A DNA stretch of 64,000 bases from Eustoma russellianum (Eukaryota; Streptophyta; Magnoliopsida; Gentianales; Gentianaceae), in NCBI GenBank assembly GCA_036186865.1, contig AP025047.1:26367253-26431252 (forward strand), given 5' to 3'. Positions 1 through 10,320 of the stretch are shown piece by piece. The notes under the pieces were generated by a model. It worked only from the letters and a program-made list of their open reading frames with translations, was not told the DNA's origin and ran no database searches. Made by a program: the position numbers and the translations under genes. Every line of letters starts with the position of its first letter. The first letter of the stretch is position 1.

Positions 1-697
1 ACAATTTTTGGCCTCATGGCCAAGTATGCGACATGATGTATAGAAGAGAGAAATGTTTTCATACTCCACAGTGGGATGTAGATCATGATCCCCCCTGAAT
101 ATGCAGTCTAGTGGTAAAGCCTTGGATATATCAACTTCAATACATAGCCGAACCACTGAAGGCCTCAAACCGTTAGATGTGGCAGAATCCATCTTCAACA
201 GCAATCCAATCATATGAGCTATGTCCCATAAAGCTGATTTGTTTTGCAAATACAATGGCAATCCTCTTATTGAAATCCATATTGGGACAATCGGTTTGTC
301 CACCTTGGGATCAAAGTCTGGTGTCCATTTTGTTACGCGTATTATGTAGCCATTAACAGACCATGATCGACGTAAGAAACAGCGATGGTAATCTTCCAGA
401 TGATGAAAAGTGAGAATTATATGCTGATCATCAAGTAACCCTAGTTTTGGAGTTGTTTTGAAACCAATACGTTCCATACAAGCGGCTAACTGTTTCAGAT
501 TGGGACGCCCATGCCAGAAGGAACCAACCAATGTATATTTGAATGGTGCTGAATATCGATCTACTTCATCCGTCGTAAAAGATAGAGAAGGTATACCTTT
601 ATATTGCGTAATGGGTTGTATGGGTGTTGCAGCGGACTCCATTGATGTTGGCACAAGCACCTCCGCGAATGTCTTTTTGAGTGTGGTGACGTCCGAC
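1..697 (-). CDS. LINE ORF1 protein, DUF4283 domain, N-terminal part
   Basis: Reading the minus strand from the ATG at 697-695 gives about 232 codons without a stop to the window edge. The DUF4283 block is recognisable from YKGIPSLSF near residue 45, through LVGSFWHGRP and VTKWTPDFDP, to the PIVPIWISIRGLP stretch. A degenerate zinc knuckle (TSC, GHEAKNC) lies at the edge, with its first Cys replaced by Tyr. By family knowledge this is the nucleic-acid-binding ORF1 protein of plant L1 elements. The start was chosen because MSDVTTLKKTFAEVL matches the short N-terminus, ending in a FA(A/S/E)-type stretch, of the other ORF1 copies here. It has no break in the visible part, the only such LINE ORF in the window. 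Confidence 0.75.
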
Positions 698-875
698 ATT
701 GTCGGATCTATCGCAGAATTTCTAGACGAAAACGAAAATATGCAAGAAGATCAGCATGACCCTACTGTATTGATGATTATACTGAATTTGCAGGAAACAA
801 TGAAGATCAAGCGAAAAGCTATGAACTTTCAGCATGATGGCACAAAATCACTGGAATTGCTAGAGCCACCGCCAT
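1..875 (-). mobile_element. LINE L1: 5' part of a plant L1-type LINE
   Basis: The reverse strand carries a short leader (about 698-875) followed by an ORF1 that runs off the left edge. It ends at an AT-rich microsatellite (885-933). It faces away from the plus-strand fragments on its right, giving a head-to-head arrangement. Only the 5' end is visible, so completeness cannot be judged. The 5' boundary is approximate. Confidence 0.75.
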
Positions 876-884
876 CTTTTCTGT

Positions 885-933
885 TATACATACATATTAT
901 ATATATATACATATGTATATATATATATATTAT
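885..933. repeat. AT-rich microsatellite between L1 and the next LINE fragment
   Basis: A mixture of TA, ATAC and ATGT units separates the 5' end of L1 from a plus-strand LINE 3' terminus. Similar tracts sit at most LINE boundaries in this window. Confidence 0.9.
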
Positions 934-1036
934 GCAGCATATCATATATGATTGGAGGTTGGCAATCATTATCTTTTTAATTCATTTATTTTCTTACACT
1001 GACTCTTATGTAACATGGCTTTCCTCCTGGTCTTTC
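934..1036 (+). mobile_element. Terminal ~100 nt of a LINE 3' end
   Basis: The sequence from GCATATCATATATGATTGG to a diverged ATGGCTTTCCTCC matches the segment that follows the conserved double hairpin at the 3' ends of the other copies (for example the reverse complement of 55,500-55,600). It is a very short 5'-truncated copy placed just upstream of L2. Confidence 0.6.
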
Positions 1037-1094
1037 CTTGCGTACTCATTGAGCTCCTGGTCTTTCACATGGATTGGCACACTACAGTATCCTC

Positions 1095-1522
1095 TGCCTG
1101 TACTCATGTGAGTACATGCAGACTCGGTATGTTTACCTCGCTCCTTTATGGCCTCTCATATCGTCTGCTCATTACTAGTGCAATGTTTATTTTCTCCTGT
1201 GCATGGACCACATCTCAAACCGGCTTGCGGTTTCTAATTTCATCTGGCAAGTGTCAAGTCTTCCACAAGGATTGTCATACACTAGCATTCGCTGCCTGTG
1301 CTCTGACAAGTACAGGCAGCCTCGATGAGATTCGCATCTCCTCACTTTGTGGTATTCGTCTAAATTTACTACACTTACTACTCCGGCTTGACACATGTTT
1401 ATGTTTCATTGGTACATGGGCGGTTTCACATCTTCGCCCTTTTTACGCTGCTGCTTCACACGTCTTCCGCATGGATTGGCTCTCATCTGATTTCTCTGCC
1501 TGTACTTCGACAAGTACAGGCA
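1095..1522 (+). repeat. L2 hairpin array (three hairpins, about 200-nt spacing)
   Basis: Hairpins lie at 1095-1120 (one mismatch), 1293-1318 (G-T wobble) and 1497-1522 (perfect 11-bp stem TGCCTGTACTT with loop CGAC). The first and third are followed after about 5 nt by GGTATG. Start-to-start distances are 198 and 204 nt. Confidence 0.75.
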
Positions 1523-1818
1523 GATTCGGTATGTGTTACTTTCACTGGGTCGGCTGCCGTATCTTATGTCTCCTCTATATGTTTAACACACTCTCTTGTT
1601 TTCATGGTGCATGGACGGAGTCTACACTACTACTGGCTTTTAACACTCATGAGGCTGATTTTTGCAACGGGGATGGACTGCAACATTGCGCTAGGGAGTT
1701 CCTTTAGCTTCAACATCTCTTGCCTCAAATGTCTCATATGTGGATTACTGTTTTTCTACTTTCCCATTGTAAAGCGTCTCAACACTCCAAGAGTATAAAT
1801 ATGTACGCTTTTTCCTTC

Positions 1819-1854
1819 GCCAAGGTTTTATCCACAAGGGTGGTTTTACTTGGC
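1819..1854 (+). other. Conserved LINE 3' double hairpin, L2 copy
   Basis: The outer stem is GCCAAG/CTTGGC and the inner stem CCAC/GTGG with loop AAGG. This is the majority form of the motif. Confidence 0.85.
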
Positions 1855-2009
1855 AAGGTTTTAAGGCGGCATATCATATATTACTTGGATGTTGGAGCTT
1901 CTCATTTTCATTGTACGTCATATTTTCTTCCTGTAATAAGGTTTTCCTCCGCCATAAGTGAGGCATTAGCATAATAAATAACTCGTTTTCAAAAAATATA
2001 TATATATAT

Positions 2010-2321
2010 TTCTTCGCCAACACTGGTTATTTAGAACTACATATTGAAATAGACTGCCTGACCCTATTAAACTTGACTAATGGATCAGCCTCCCTATCAT
2101 CAAGGTTGGGTAAAGATTACGACCGTCTAAAGCAGCTTTTGAGCATTATGCGATCAACAATCTTCTATGTACCCCGAGAGGGTAATTTGGTTGCACATTT
2201 TCTAGCTCTGCATGGTATTGTGCAGAGACAGACATGCGCCTTCTCCACACTCTCGGAGCTTCCATTATCAGTACGAGGTAGCTTGCATATAGATATTCAT
2301 ATAGCCTACGTTCGTCTATAG
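2010..2321 (+). pseudogene. LINE ORF2 RNase H C-terminal fragment
   Basis: The open frame carries IEIDCLTL and FYVPREGNLVAHFLALHG, the C-terminal half of the plant LINE RNase H domain (DUF4371/RVT_3 type). The first part of the domain and all of the RT are missing, so it is a truncated remnant with no independent function. Confidence 0.7.
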
Positions 2322-2352
2322 CAAATTCATGCAAGACATCAGCTCTATTCTC

Positions 2353-2375
2353 GCCTGCATTTCATTCATGCAGGC
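2353..2375 (+). repeat. L3 hairpin
   Basis: GCCTGCAT pairs with ATGCAGGC around a 7-nt loop. It is followed by GGGTATG, as are most hairpins of this class. Confidence 0.7.
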
Positions 2376-2943
2376 TACTGGGTATGTTTTATCTAGTGCT
2401 TATTATGTATTTATTTTACTATCTGTTAGCCGCCTGATGACGTATATCTTTCATCTACTAAGGTTCTTGGTGCATCCCTTTGTTGATGGCTGCGAACTCG
2501 CTACAGCCTGCTGGAATACATCACACTTGCTTTTGCCCATGCCTTTATTGGTTACGGACAACCCGGGTATTCATTCTTCCATCGTCTTACATCTTAAATT
2601 CAGCTTTTCAACTCTTTTAGCATGCATGACATATTCCATGTTTATCTTTCTGAGGTACCTTACATAGCGAAGAGGTCAACTTTCTACCTTCAAAATTGCT
2701 CACTGCTTGGATATACTCCCTGGCTCAATGACCTGCCGTCGCTATCTTTGCATTGGATTGGATTGCTTAATGATAGTTTTCTCAATCTATAGTTTGTTGC
2801 TTACTTGTATTCTAAGGCTTTTATGCGTTTTTCTTTATCTTCTTTGTTTAGTTTGGAAGAGTCTCCCTCCATAGACAGGGCCATTAATGTAACCACGGTA
2901 TTCTTCCGTCACAAATGAGGGTTTCTGCATTAATAAAATGCCC

Positions 2944-2961
2944 GGACGGGGTCACCCGTCC
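2944..2961. repeat. GC-rich perfect hairpin at the L3 3' end
   Basis: GGACGGG, loop GTCA, CCCGTCC: a perfect 7-bp stem directly after AATAAAATGCCC. It is not seen at the other LINE ends. Confidence 0.8.
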
Positions 2962-2969
2962 TTCACCTG

Positions 2970-2990
2970 AATATATATATATACACACAC

Positions 2991-3042
<52 letters not shown>
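2970..3042. repeat. (TA)n/(CA)n microsatellite at the L3-L4 boundary
   Basis: A TA run interrupted by ACACACACA separates the tail of L3 from the 5' leader of L4. Confidence 0.95.
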
Positions 3043-3194
3043 GCGGTCCGGCGATCACACGATTTGGCGGCAGTAGCCGCCGCCGCCCCAGGCTGTCGCT
3101 CTCGCTGCTGGTTTAACGCCACAACCGGTGATTCCGTCTCCCTATTCCTGTGCATCATCAAAGCTGCATTCTTTTCGCCATTTTCCTGCTCGAC

Positions 3195-4511
3195 ATGTCG
3201 GCTTCACCAACATTTGCTGCAGTCATTGCCGGTGCTAATGCTACCAATGCTATCTCAATTTCGCCAAAGACGGCTACGCGCTACAAAGGTATCCCTATGG
3301 TTTCATTCCTTGATTCGGAGATTGATGCTCTTGCTGCTCCATTCAGATATTCACTAGTTGGCACTTTTTGGTATGGTCGTCCTCCGTTAAAAATTATACG
3401 AGAAGTTTTTGAGAAAATTGGGTTTTATCATGATCTTTGGATTACACTGATTGATCAAACACATATTTTGCTGAATTTTAGCAATGAGGCCGACTATCAG
3501 AGATGTTTTTATCGACGTTCTTGGCATATATCTGGGTGCCACATCAGGGTTACGAAGTGGACTGTTGATTTTGATCCTTCATCAGATGTCCCTATTGTAC
3601 CGGTTTGGATTACCCTCCCAGCGTTACCAATCCATCTGCATCACAGGGAAGCCCTATTTGAAATCGTACGGACCATTGGCCTGCCTCTCAAACTTGATGT
3701 TGCAACCTCATAAGGACTGCGACCATCTTTAGCTCATGTGTGTGTGGAGATTGATGTTTTTCAAGAATTGCCACAAAAGATATATCTACAAGCAAAAGGA
3801 CGTTTAATATTGCAAACAATAGTTTATGAAGATTTGCCATTATTCTGCACTGACTGCTGAAGACTGGGACATGCAACCACTGCATGTCCCCCTAAAGAAA
3901 TATCCGGTATACCACCACCGCCTCCTCCGCCTCCTCTGGCTCGTAAACCCAAAACACTCTGGACTCCGATTAAGTGCAAGCCATCTGGACATCCCCCGGC
4001 TCAGGAGCAAGCTACCACTGGAGAGGATAATGTGGGCCAAACGGTGCAAGCATCGTTACAGTTTGTTGAGCCAACCAGGGCTCAAGATGATCTCTGTGCC
4101 ACGGAACACGATGCATCTGATCATGTCCCGCTGTCACATGATATGGCTTCTGATGACCATACGCAGGATGAGTTCTGCGATGCTGCGGATCACCATGTGC
4201 CAACTGATCTTACACAGCTTGATATTGGGCATTCATCAGATAATGATTTGCCCGTTGATGCTACTGTAGAGGAAATCCCTATTGTGCCTGACGACGTTGC
4301 CCGCCGCATGCAGCTCATGCAGCCATCACCTGATGATGAGACCTTAATTTCGCGACACCAAGGACAGGCTGAGGAAACTGCGTTCATCCCGGCTGTTCCA
4401 CATCGTAAACGTCGATCCCGCAAGGATCTACTCCCCTTGCTGCCATCAACCATTTTGACACGTAGTGCATCTCATGTTATTCAGGGAAGTTCCTCTAACC
4501 TTACTCAATGA
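3195..4511 (+). pseudogene. L4 ORF1 (DUF4283, zinc knuckle), two in-frame stops
   Basis: One frame runs from the ATG at 3195 to the TGA at 4509-4511 (438 codons). DUF4283 motifs are YKGIPMVSF, LVGTFWYGRPP, HISGCHIRVTKW and PIVPVWITLP. The knuckle region (LPLFCTDC then RLGHATTACPP) follows, then an acidic tail (LGHSSDNDLP-like) and a basic segment PHRKRRSRKD near the C-terminus, which may help nucleic-acid binding or nuclear entry. In-frame stops occur at 3711-3713 and within the knuckle (about 3858). By family knowledge it would form the LINE RNP with its own RNA. The start follows the GC-rich leader and matches L8. Confidence 0.8.
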
Positions 4512-7500
4512 ATATATTAATATGGAATATTCGAGGCATGCGTGCCTCCTTGCCACGTCTACACCATTTGATTAGAGAACATCGATTGAATTTACTTGCT
4601 TTGATTGAACCTAAACATACCCCGTCACAAATAAATGGGTTTAGTTTGCGTCTTGGCTTTTCGCAGTTTTATGCCTCGCAGTCAGAACATATTTGGTTTT
4701 TTTGGCGTGATAATGAGTTCCGTTTGCTTGCCACGCAGGATAATGATCAAGTGGTCTATTTCACTTTACTGTCAATTTCGCTGCAGTATACCTTTGTTCT
4801 CTCGTTGGTCTATATGAAACATACACCCTCTCAGCGCCACATTCTATGGCAATCTTTGTGTGACTTCGCTGCGACATCACACTTACCCTGGCTTGTGGGA
4901 GGCGACTTCAATACTTTTCGATCACTGGAAGATCATAGTGGTCGATTCACTCCTTCTTTAACAGCTTTACAAGATTTTAATGAGTGTATCGAAACATGCT
5001 CTCTTATGTCACCTCCATATCAAGGCACTAGATTCACATGGGCTGAAGGTAGAGGTCTTGGTCGTGTTCGGCGTAGATTGGACTGGATCTTTGTCAACTC
5101 TATGTTTCAAGATGGGTTTGAGAATTTGCAGTTAACTCATTTACCCCGAGTGACATATGATCACACTCCGCTTCTATTGTTATGTAAAATGAGTTCTCCT
5201 CCTTGCCGTCGCTCATTTCGCTTTTTAGATGCCAGGCTCCATCATTTGGATTTTCATACCTACGTGCAAAACGCTTGGATATCATATTCAACAACGGGCG
5301 GCATGCATGGTTTCTATACGAAGTTATTTTCCCTAAAGAAAGATATACAAAAATGGAATAAAGATATCTTCGGGAACTTTTTCAGCAATCTGAAGCATGT
5401 AGAGGAACTGTTGAGTAGCGCAGAACATAGTTGGGATGCAAATCCCACGGAAGAGACGCGACAGGCCTATTATAAGGCAAAGGCTGACTATTTACTTGCT
5501 TGAAATTATGAACTGCAATTCTGGAAACAAAAGGCTAGAGTTAAATGGCTAAATGAAGGTGATGCTAATACAAGGTATTTCCACTCACTTGTCAAAGGTA
5601 AACGCAGACAACTTCGCATACAGCAGATCCGAAATTCAGCTGGCACTCTGTTAACCAGCCCGGATGACATTATGACTTCTGCTGTCGAGTTTTATATAGA
5701 ATTATTTACTCAGGAATCAACACAAAATCATTCTGAGATCCTGTCACACATCCCACGCATAATATCTGAGGAAGACAACCTCATGTTTACACAGCTTCCG
5801 TTGGAGTCAGAGGTAAAGACAGAAGTGTGGAGTCTTGACGCACAGAGTGCAGCTGGACCGGATGGTTTTCATGGTAATTTCTACCGTTCATGCTGGTCCA
5901 TAATACATTCTGATGTACTTAAAGCGGTGCAGGAATTCTTCCTTGGGGTTCCACAGCCCGCAGTTATGGCTAGTGCGTTGCTTACTTTGATTCCGAAAAC
6001 GCAATCACCACAAACATTTAGCGACTTTCGTCCCATCTGTCTTACGAATTTTTTGAGTAAAGTCTGTACCTGTATTATCGCCACACGCTTGGGGACACTA
6101 TTGCCAAGGTTAATCTTGCCGGAGCAAACAGGATTCCTACCCGGACATGATCTTTCAGCACAAGTTTTATTGGCACAGGAAATGGTACATATGCTGGATA
6201 AAGGGGGATCTCAATTATGCTTGAAGTTGGATATGATGAAGGCATTTGATCGGGTAAGCTGGGAGTACCTCGAGCTTTTACTGCACAAATTCGGATTTTC
6301 GGATTTCTTCATTCGGCTTGTCATCAATCATTTACGTGCCACAAAGTTGTCAGTTTTAATAAATGGGCAGCCATCGTCATCGTTTCGTCCATTTAGGGGG
6401 GTAAAGCAGTGTGATCCGCAGTCCCTATTGCTGTTTATTTTATCATCCGAGGGTTACAGCATAGGCTTAAAGTCGCTTGTTGCAGCAGGCCATATCCAGT
6501 CTTTTCGGCTGGGCTGTATACCCTTTGCCATCACTCACTTGGCCTATGCAGATGATTTACTTATTTTTCTGCGGGGGACACAGCGTAACCTCAGACGTTT
6601 TCATGCATTCTTAACTACGTATGAAACTGCATCGGGACAAAAGGTTAATTTTCACAAAAGCAGTTTCATCCCTTCGGCTAACATCACACCACATCAGAGT
6701 CGGACATACAAAGACATCCTTGGTATGCGACTTGCATCTCTTCCATTTTGATATATGGGTTCATATCTTCATAAAGGTATTAATAGATCCGTATATTGCT
6801 CCTCCCTGTTGCAACACATTGAGGACCGCCTGTAAGGTTGGCATGCCCGTCTGCTCTCCCAAGCCGGACGTCTAGTTCTTCTACGTTCAGTGATTGATGT
6901 GCTTCCGCTTCATATTTTAGCAGTAGGAGGATTATCAAAATCAGTCATCCGTATAGTCAACAGAAAGATGGCGTCTTTCTTTTGGGGAAATCGGCATCAT
7001 TGGGTAGCATGGCCAGAAATTACCTCTCCTATTGAAGAAGCTGGATTAGGGCTTCGTGATCTTACTATGTTACAGCAGGCATATCGTTGTCGAATTTGGT
7101 GGACATACCAAAAAATGACACTTTGTGGAGTCACTATATGCATATAAAATATGGCAGAAGAGGCGATTATATGCCACGGCTTCTGGACTCCGCGATATGG
7201 AAGTTAATCTGTCAGATACATCACACGTGCATCTCCCATACGACTGGAGTGGGATCTTTCCTTTCTTGGATGCCGACTTCTACTGGGGAATTCACTCTCA
7301 AATCGGCCTATGATATTTGCAGGACATCAAACTCCATACAACTCTCGGCAAAATTTATTTGGTTTAAGCAGCATTCTCCATCCACGAAAATTTTGCTGTG
7401 GCGAATTTTTAATTTTTCTATGCCATTCGAGGACTATATTGGCCGATATTCTGTGGCACGCCCTACGTAGTGTCCTTTTTGCAAGCAGCATTCAGCCTCA

Positions 7501-8366
7501 GTTGATCATGTTTTCCTTCGCTGTGATCACATTCATCAAGTATGGGCCTTTTTTGTGTCAGAACTTCAGGGATCCTTCCGACATCATTAAGTCTGCGGCA
7601 CTATTTGTTATCTTGGTGGTATCGCTTCACATCTTCAACATTATCTGGGGTTTTAAAAATTGTCGTTCTGGCTATAACAGTTTCCAACATCTGGAGACAC
7701 TATGCTCAGCTCATATATGGGGATTCTACATCCTTTTCAACCACAATGCCTAGGAATTCCATACAATTTGACATTCATATGTGGATTCAGAAAATACAGG
7801 GATCCAAACTTGCAGCAGGACCAAGTCTTTCCCTTTCATGGATCCCACGACTTCGTCCTCCGCAACTCCGGGTTGTTAGATGGCAAATTCCACCTTCAGG
7901 TAGACTCAAATTGAATGTCGATGCAGCAGTTGGCCGTCGATATGCTGCGGGGGGAGCAATCTTGCGCAATCATACTGGTGCTTGTGTGCGTGCCCTCTCT
8001 TTCCGCCTGCCTCCATGTACGCCTTTGATAGTGGAAATTCAGGCTACTCTTTTTTGTTTGATATATTTTCTTCCCTTATTCCGATCGATTGTGATAGAAT
8101 CGGATTATGCACAAATGCTATTGCGGCTACATCAACCACAGCAGATTTATGGCAATTATCACCTGCAACTCTTACATACGTTACTCCATCATCATCACTT
8201 GGAAATAACTCATACGTATTGGGAGGCCAACATGGCAGCTCACTGCTTAGCCCAGCATGCAATGTTTTGTCCTGAGACAGGCTATTTCAATAGTCATAAT
8301 CTCCCAGCCTTAGTACGAGCCTCACTTACTCTAGATCTCACATCGGCTAATCTGCGCATAGGCTGA
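4508..8366 (+). pseudogene. L4 ORF2: endonuclease, RT, zf-RVT, RNase H; broken
   Basis: The frame starts at ATG 4508, overlapping the ORF1 stop. The AP-endonuclease begins MNILIWNIRGMR and has VGGDFNTF and YDHTPLLL (the usual Ser before DH is Tyr). The RT has KLDMMKAFDRV and AYADDLLIF, but the GDP loop is altered (VKQCDPQS). The zf-RVT region (WWTYQK to CPFCK) and an RNase H (LNVDAAVG, EIQA, IESDYAQ) complete it. Breaks: TGA at 5501-5503, two stops at about 6751-6835, a frameshift near 7115, TAG at 7468-7470, and a second frameshift near 7550. It would nick DNA and reverse-transcribe the element if intact; this copy cannot. Confidence 0.85.
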
Positions 8367-8408
8367 AGTTCATGTCTTCATAATGGATTGGCGCACTTCA
8401 AAATATTC

Positions 8409-8920
8409 TGCCCGTACCATAGCGGTTACGGGCAGGCACGGTATGACTTGTCTTCCTATCAACTGCTGCATCCCATATATCCTCGGCATATATAATGCTT
8501 TCTTTTCTTTCTCTATATTTGGCTGGCGGCGCAACTACGCTTCACAACCAGATCGATGCAACTGCGTTCGCACTACTCAAGTCGTTCATCAGGATTGGTA
8601 GTTTTGCAACCTCTCTGCCTGTACTCTATTGGGTGCAGGCGGACTCGGTATGATTTATATTCATTCAACCTGCTGGGTTTTCGTATGTCTCCATCGAGTC
8701 TTTCACATTCTCTTTGTTTTATTTGTATATGACTTACATCGATACATTGGTGGGTTTCGCTGGCTGCTGAGAATGCATTACATTTTGAACATCTTTCGCG
8801 CAACATTCTTCACACCACAAGTCATGGATAATACAGCAAAGCGGTTACCTTCTGTTGCAAGTCTACCACAAGGTTTGGCGTATCTTCATATCTCTGCCAG
8901 CACATTAGTTTGTGCAGGCA
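8409..8920 (+). repeat. L4 hairpin array
   Basis: Three hairpins: 8409-8434 (TGCCCGTA/TACGGGCA), 8617-8640 (GCCTGTACTC with GGGTGCAGGC, paired with wobbles) and 8895-8920 (TGCC-GCACA stem with one A-A mismatch). Each is followed within about 7 nt by GGTATG. The first carries a compensatory T-A to C-G change relative to the L2 stem TGCCTGTA/TACAGGCA. Confidence 0.75.
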
Positions 8921-9210
8921 GGCCTGGTATGATCTTCATCCGAATCCTTTCCCGCTTTTCATTCTGTCACATATTTCTTCTTTACTCAGCCATTCGCTTC
9001 TTTTCTGCATGGACGAGGACACGGTTCGCAATTACTTTCCTGCCCGTTGACATGAGTTCCGTTTGGACAAGAGATCATCATCAGACGTGGATGTTCGCCT
9101 GGATCTTAGTTTTGGCGCATTTGTGTAATATTCGAGTTTCATTTTCTTTTCGCTTAACCGATAGAGTATATCAACACTCCATTTATATAAATATGTACGC
9201 TTTTTCCTTT

Positions 9211-9246
9211 GCCAAGGTTTTATCCACAAGGGTGGTTTTACTTGGC
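9211..9246 (+). other. Conserved LINE 3' double hairpin, L4 copy
   Basis: Majority form: GCCAAG/CTTGGC outer stem, CCAC/GTGG inner stem, AAGG loop. AATAAAA follows about 125 nt downstream. Confidence 0.85.
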
Positions 9247-9532
9247 AAGGTTTTAATGCGGCATATCATATATAACATGGATGTTGATAATCACTTACTG
9301 CTGCTATTGGCATCTTTTCATTTATTGTAATAAGGTTTTCCTCCGCCATAAGTGAGGGTTTTTGCTAATAAAATTTTTCCTTTAAAAAAATTTTTAGAGA
9401 AAGTTTATATGTATTATTGAAATATGGTGGAGGAATACCATAGTGCAACAAGTCATCATACGAAAATAAGTAATGCAATGAGCGAATGAGGGCTAATCTC
9501 CAATCGTATATGATATGCCACATTAAAACCTT

Positions 9533-9568
9533 GCCAAGTAAAACCACCCTTGTGGATAAAACCTTGGC
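9533..9568 (-). other. Conserved LINE 3' double hairpin, L5 copy
   Basis: Both stems are the majority form. It is the inverted partner of the L4 copy at 9211-9246. Confidence 0.85.
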
Positions 9569-9847
9569 GAAAGGAAAAGCGTACATATTTATACTATTGG
9601 AGCAATTAGCCAGTACGAAATTATCCAGATGTCTAGAGAGATCAAAGATGATAGATGTAATTGTAGTTGCTTCCGTCAACGCATGGATGAAATGGCAAGT
9701 ATGCGTGCACCTCTTATCTTTGAAATGTATCCTTCTAAAGCATGTGAAACATTTCACCACACAAAGAATATTGCAAATGGCATGTGTGAGAATCATATTT
9801 GAAGTGAACGCAATTGACGCAGGTAGAATGTATGACGTACCCGGGTC

Positions 9848-10102
9848 GCCTTGATTCCGTACGAACCAAGGCAGCGAATTTAAGTGCTGGCGGCATCTAT
9901 GCTTACTCAATTGCCGATCCTCAGGCAAATGTAGCCAGAGGGCATATTTAGAGATTATATACCATGCCCAGTGTGGAGTATACATGAGAAAGAGCTGTGA
10001 GTTTAAGCAAGATTATGCAGCAAGTGAAAGCAATAATAAACACCAAAGAAAAGTGAGGAAACGCACCAAGGTTGCCTTGTGCAGTCAGTCCACACAGGCA
10101 AC
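9848..10102 (-). repeat. L5 hairpin array
   Basis: Hairpins at 9848-9872 (GCCTTGATTC against GAACCAAGGC, one wobble) and 10071-10102 (GTTGCC/GGCAAC arms with a bulge). Spacing is 223 nt. The first is followed in the sense direction by GGGTACG. Confidence 0.65.
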
Positions 10103-10320
10103 AGCAAAGTAATTCGGCCAACACAGCAATGTGAGACATGGAGCGAAGTGAATCAGCAACGAAAAGAAGGCAGAGTAACATCCATGTGTAGCGCCCCGCG
10201 TACCTCACAAGGGAGACTATGCAGGGAAGTAAACTGACGATGGCCTATGCAAGTGTAGCCATGGCGTCCCAACGCATGCGACGCTGCACTGGCCTCACGT
10301 GGGCAATATTGTAAGGTAGA

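Larger units (their letters stand above)
1069..1974 (+). other. Possible third LINE ORF (ORF3-like frame), one internal stop
   Basis: From ATGGATTGG at 1069 a single frame stays open for about 300 codons apart from one TAG (1705-1707), and it ends at 1974. It contains three in-frame repeats, each an MDW-like triplet then an SAC...TGR...GM block (1069, about 1266, about 1471), and then INMYAFSFAKVLS encoded by the conserved double hairpin. The translation is hydrophobic and matches no family I recognise. The sequence is pyrimidine-rich, which lowers stop density (another frame is also open for 136 codons), so this is a hypothesis and not an established gene. Confidence 0.3.
1037..1990 (+). mobile_element. 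LINE L2: 3'-region-only copy
   Basis: This plus-strand copy keeps only the region downstream of ORF2. It holds three hairpins (1095-1120, 1293-1318, 1497-1522), the conserved double hairpin (1819-1854) and the terminal block TTTTCCTCCGCCATAAGTGAG at about 1950. No RT or RNase H sequence is present, so it is a 5'-truncated insertion. A TA tract at about 2000 separates it from L3. Confidence 0.75.
2005..2965 (+). mobile_element. LINE L3: RNase H end plus 3' region
   Basis: A 5'-truncated plus-strand LINE. It starts inside the RNase H domain and continues through a 3' region with one hairpin (2353-2375) to AATAAAATG at about 2935. It lacks the double hairpin found in the other copies, and its terminal block (TTCCGTCACAAATGAGGG) is diverged, so it belongs to a different subfamily. 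It ends next to a perfect GC hairpin (2944-2961). Confidence 0.7.
8383..9330 (+). other. L4 possible ORF3-like frame, one TAG
   Basis: ATGGATTGG begins 16 nt after the ORF2 stop. The frame stays open to 9330 except for TAG at 8602-8604 (about 315 codons). It holds repeated SA(R/C)T...G(R/G).GM blocks at each hairpin and INMYAFSFAKVLS near the C-terminus. No known domain is recognised. The same start context (MDW 18 nt after the ORF2 stop) recurs in L8. Coding function is unproven. Confidence 0.35.
3043..9392 (+). mobile_element. LINE L4: full-length but mutated plant L1-type element
   Basis: In order it has a GC-rich leader (3043-3194, with a GCCGCCGCCGCC stretch), ORF1 (3195-4511), ORF2 (4508-8366), a 3' region with three hairpins and the double hairpin (8383-9330), and AATAAAATTTTT followed by an A run (about 9368-9392). 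ORF1 and ORF2 overlap by ATGA. Several in-frame stops and two frameshifts in the ORFs make it non-autonomous. Its 3' end meets the 3' end of the oppositely oriented L5. Confidence 0.85.

Noticed and set aside
458..1111. 217-codon plus-strand frame
   Set aside because: It is the reverse of the L1 ORF1 frame followed by a microsatellite and a LINE tail; no domain, mixed origin.
1095..9000. GGTATG after each hairpin as a 5' splice donor
   Set aside because: It resembles the plant donor consensus, but no matching branch point or acceptor pattern was found and the elements transpose as full RNA; kept only as a descriptive motif.
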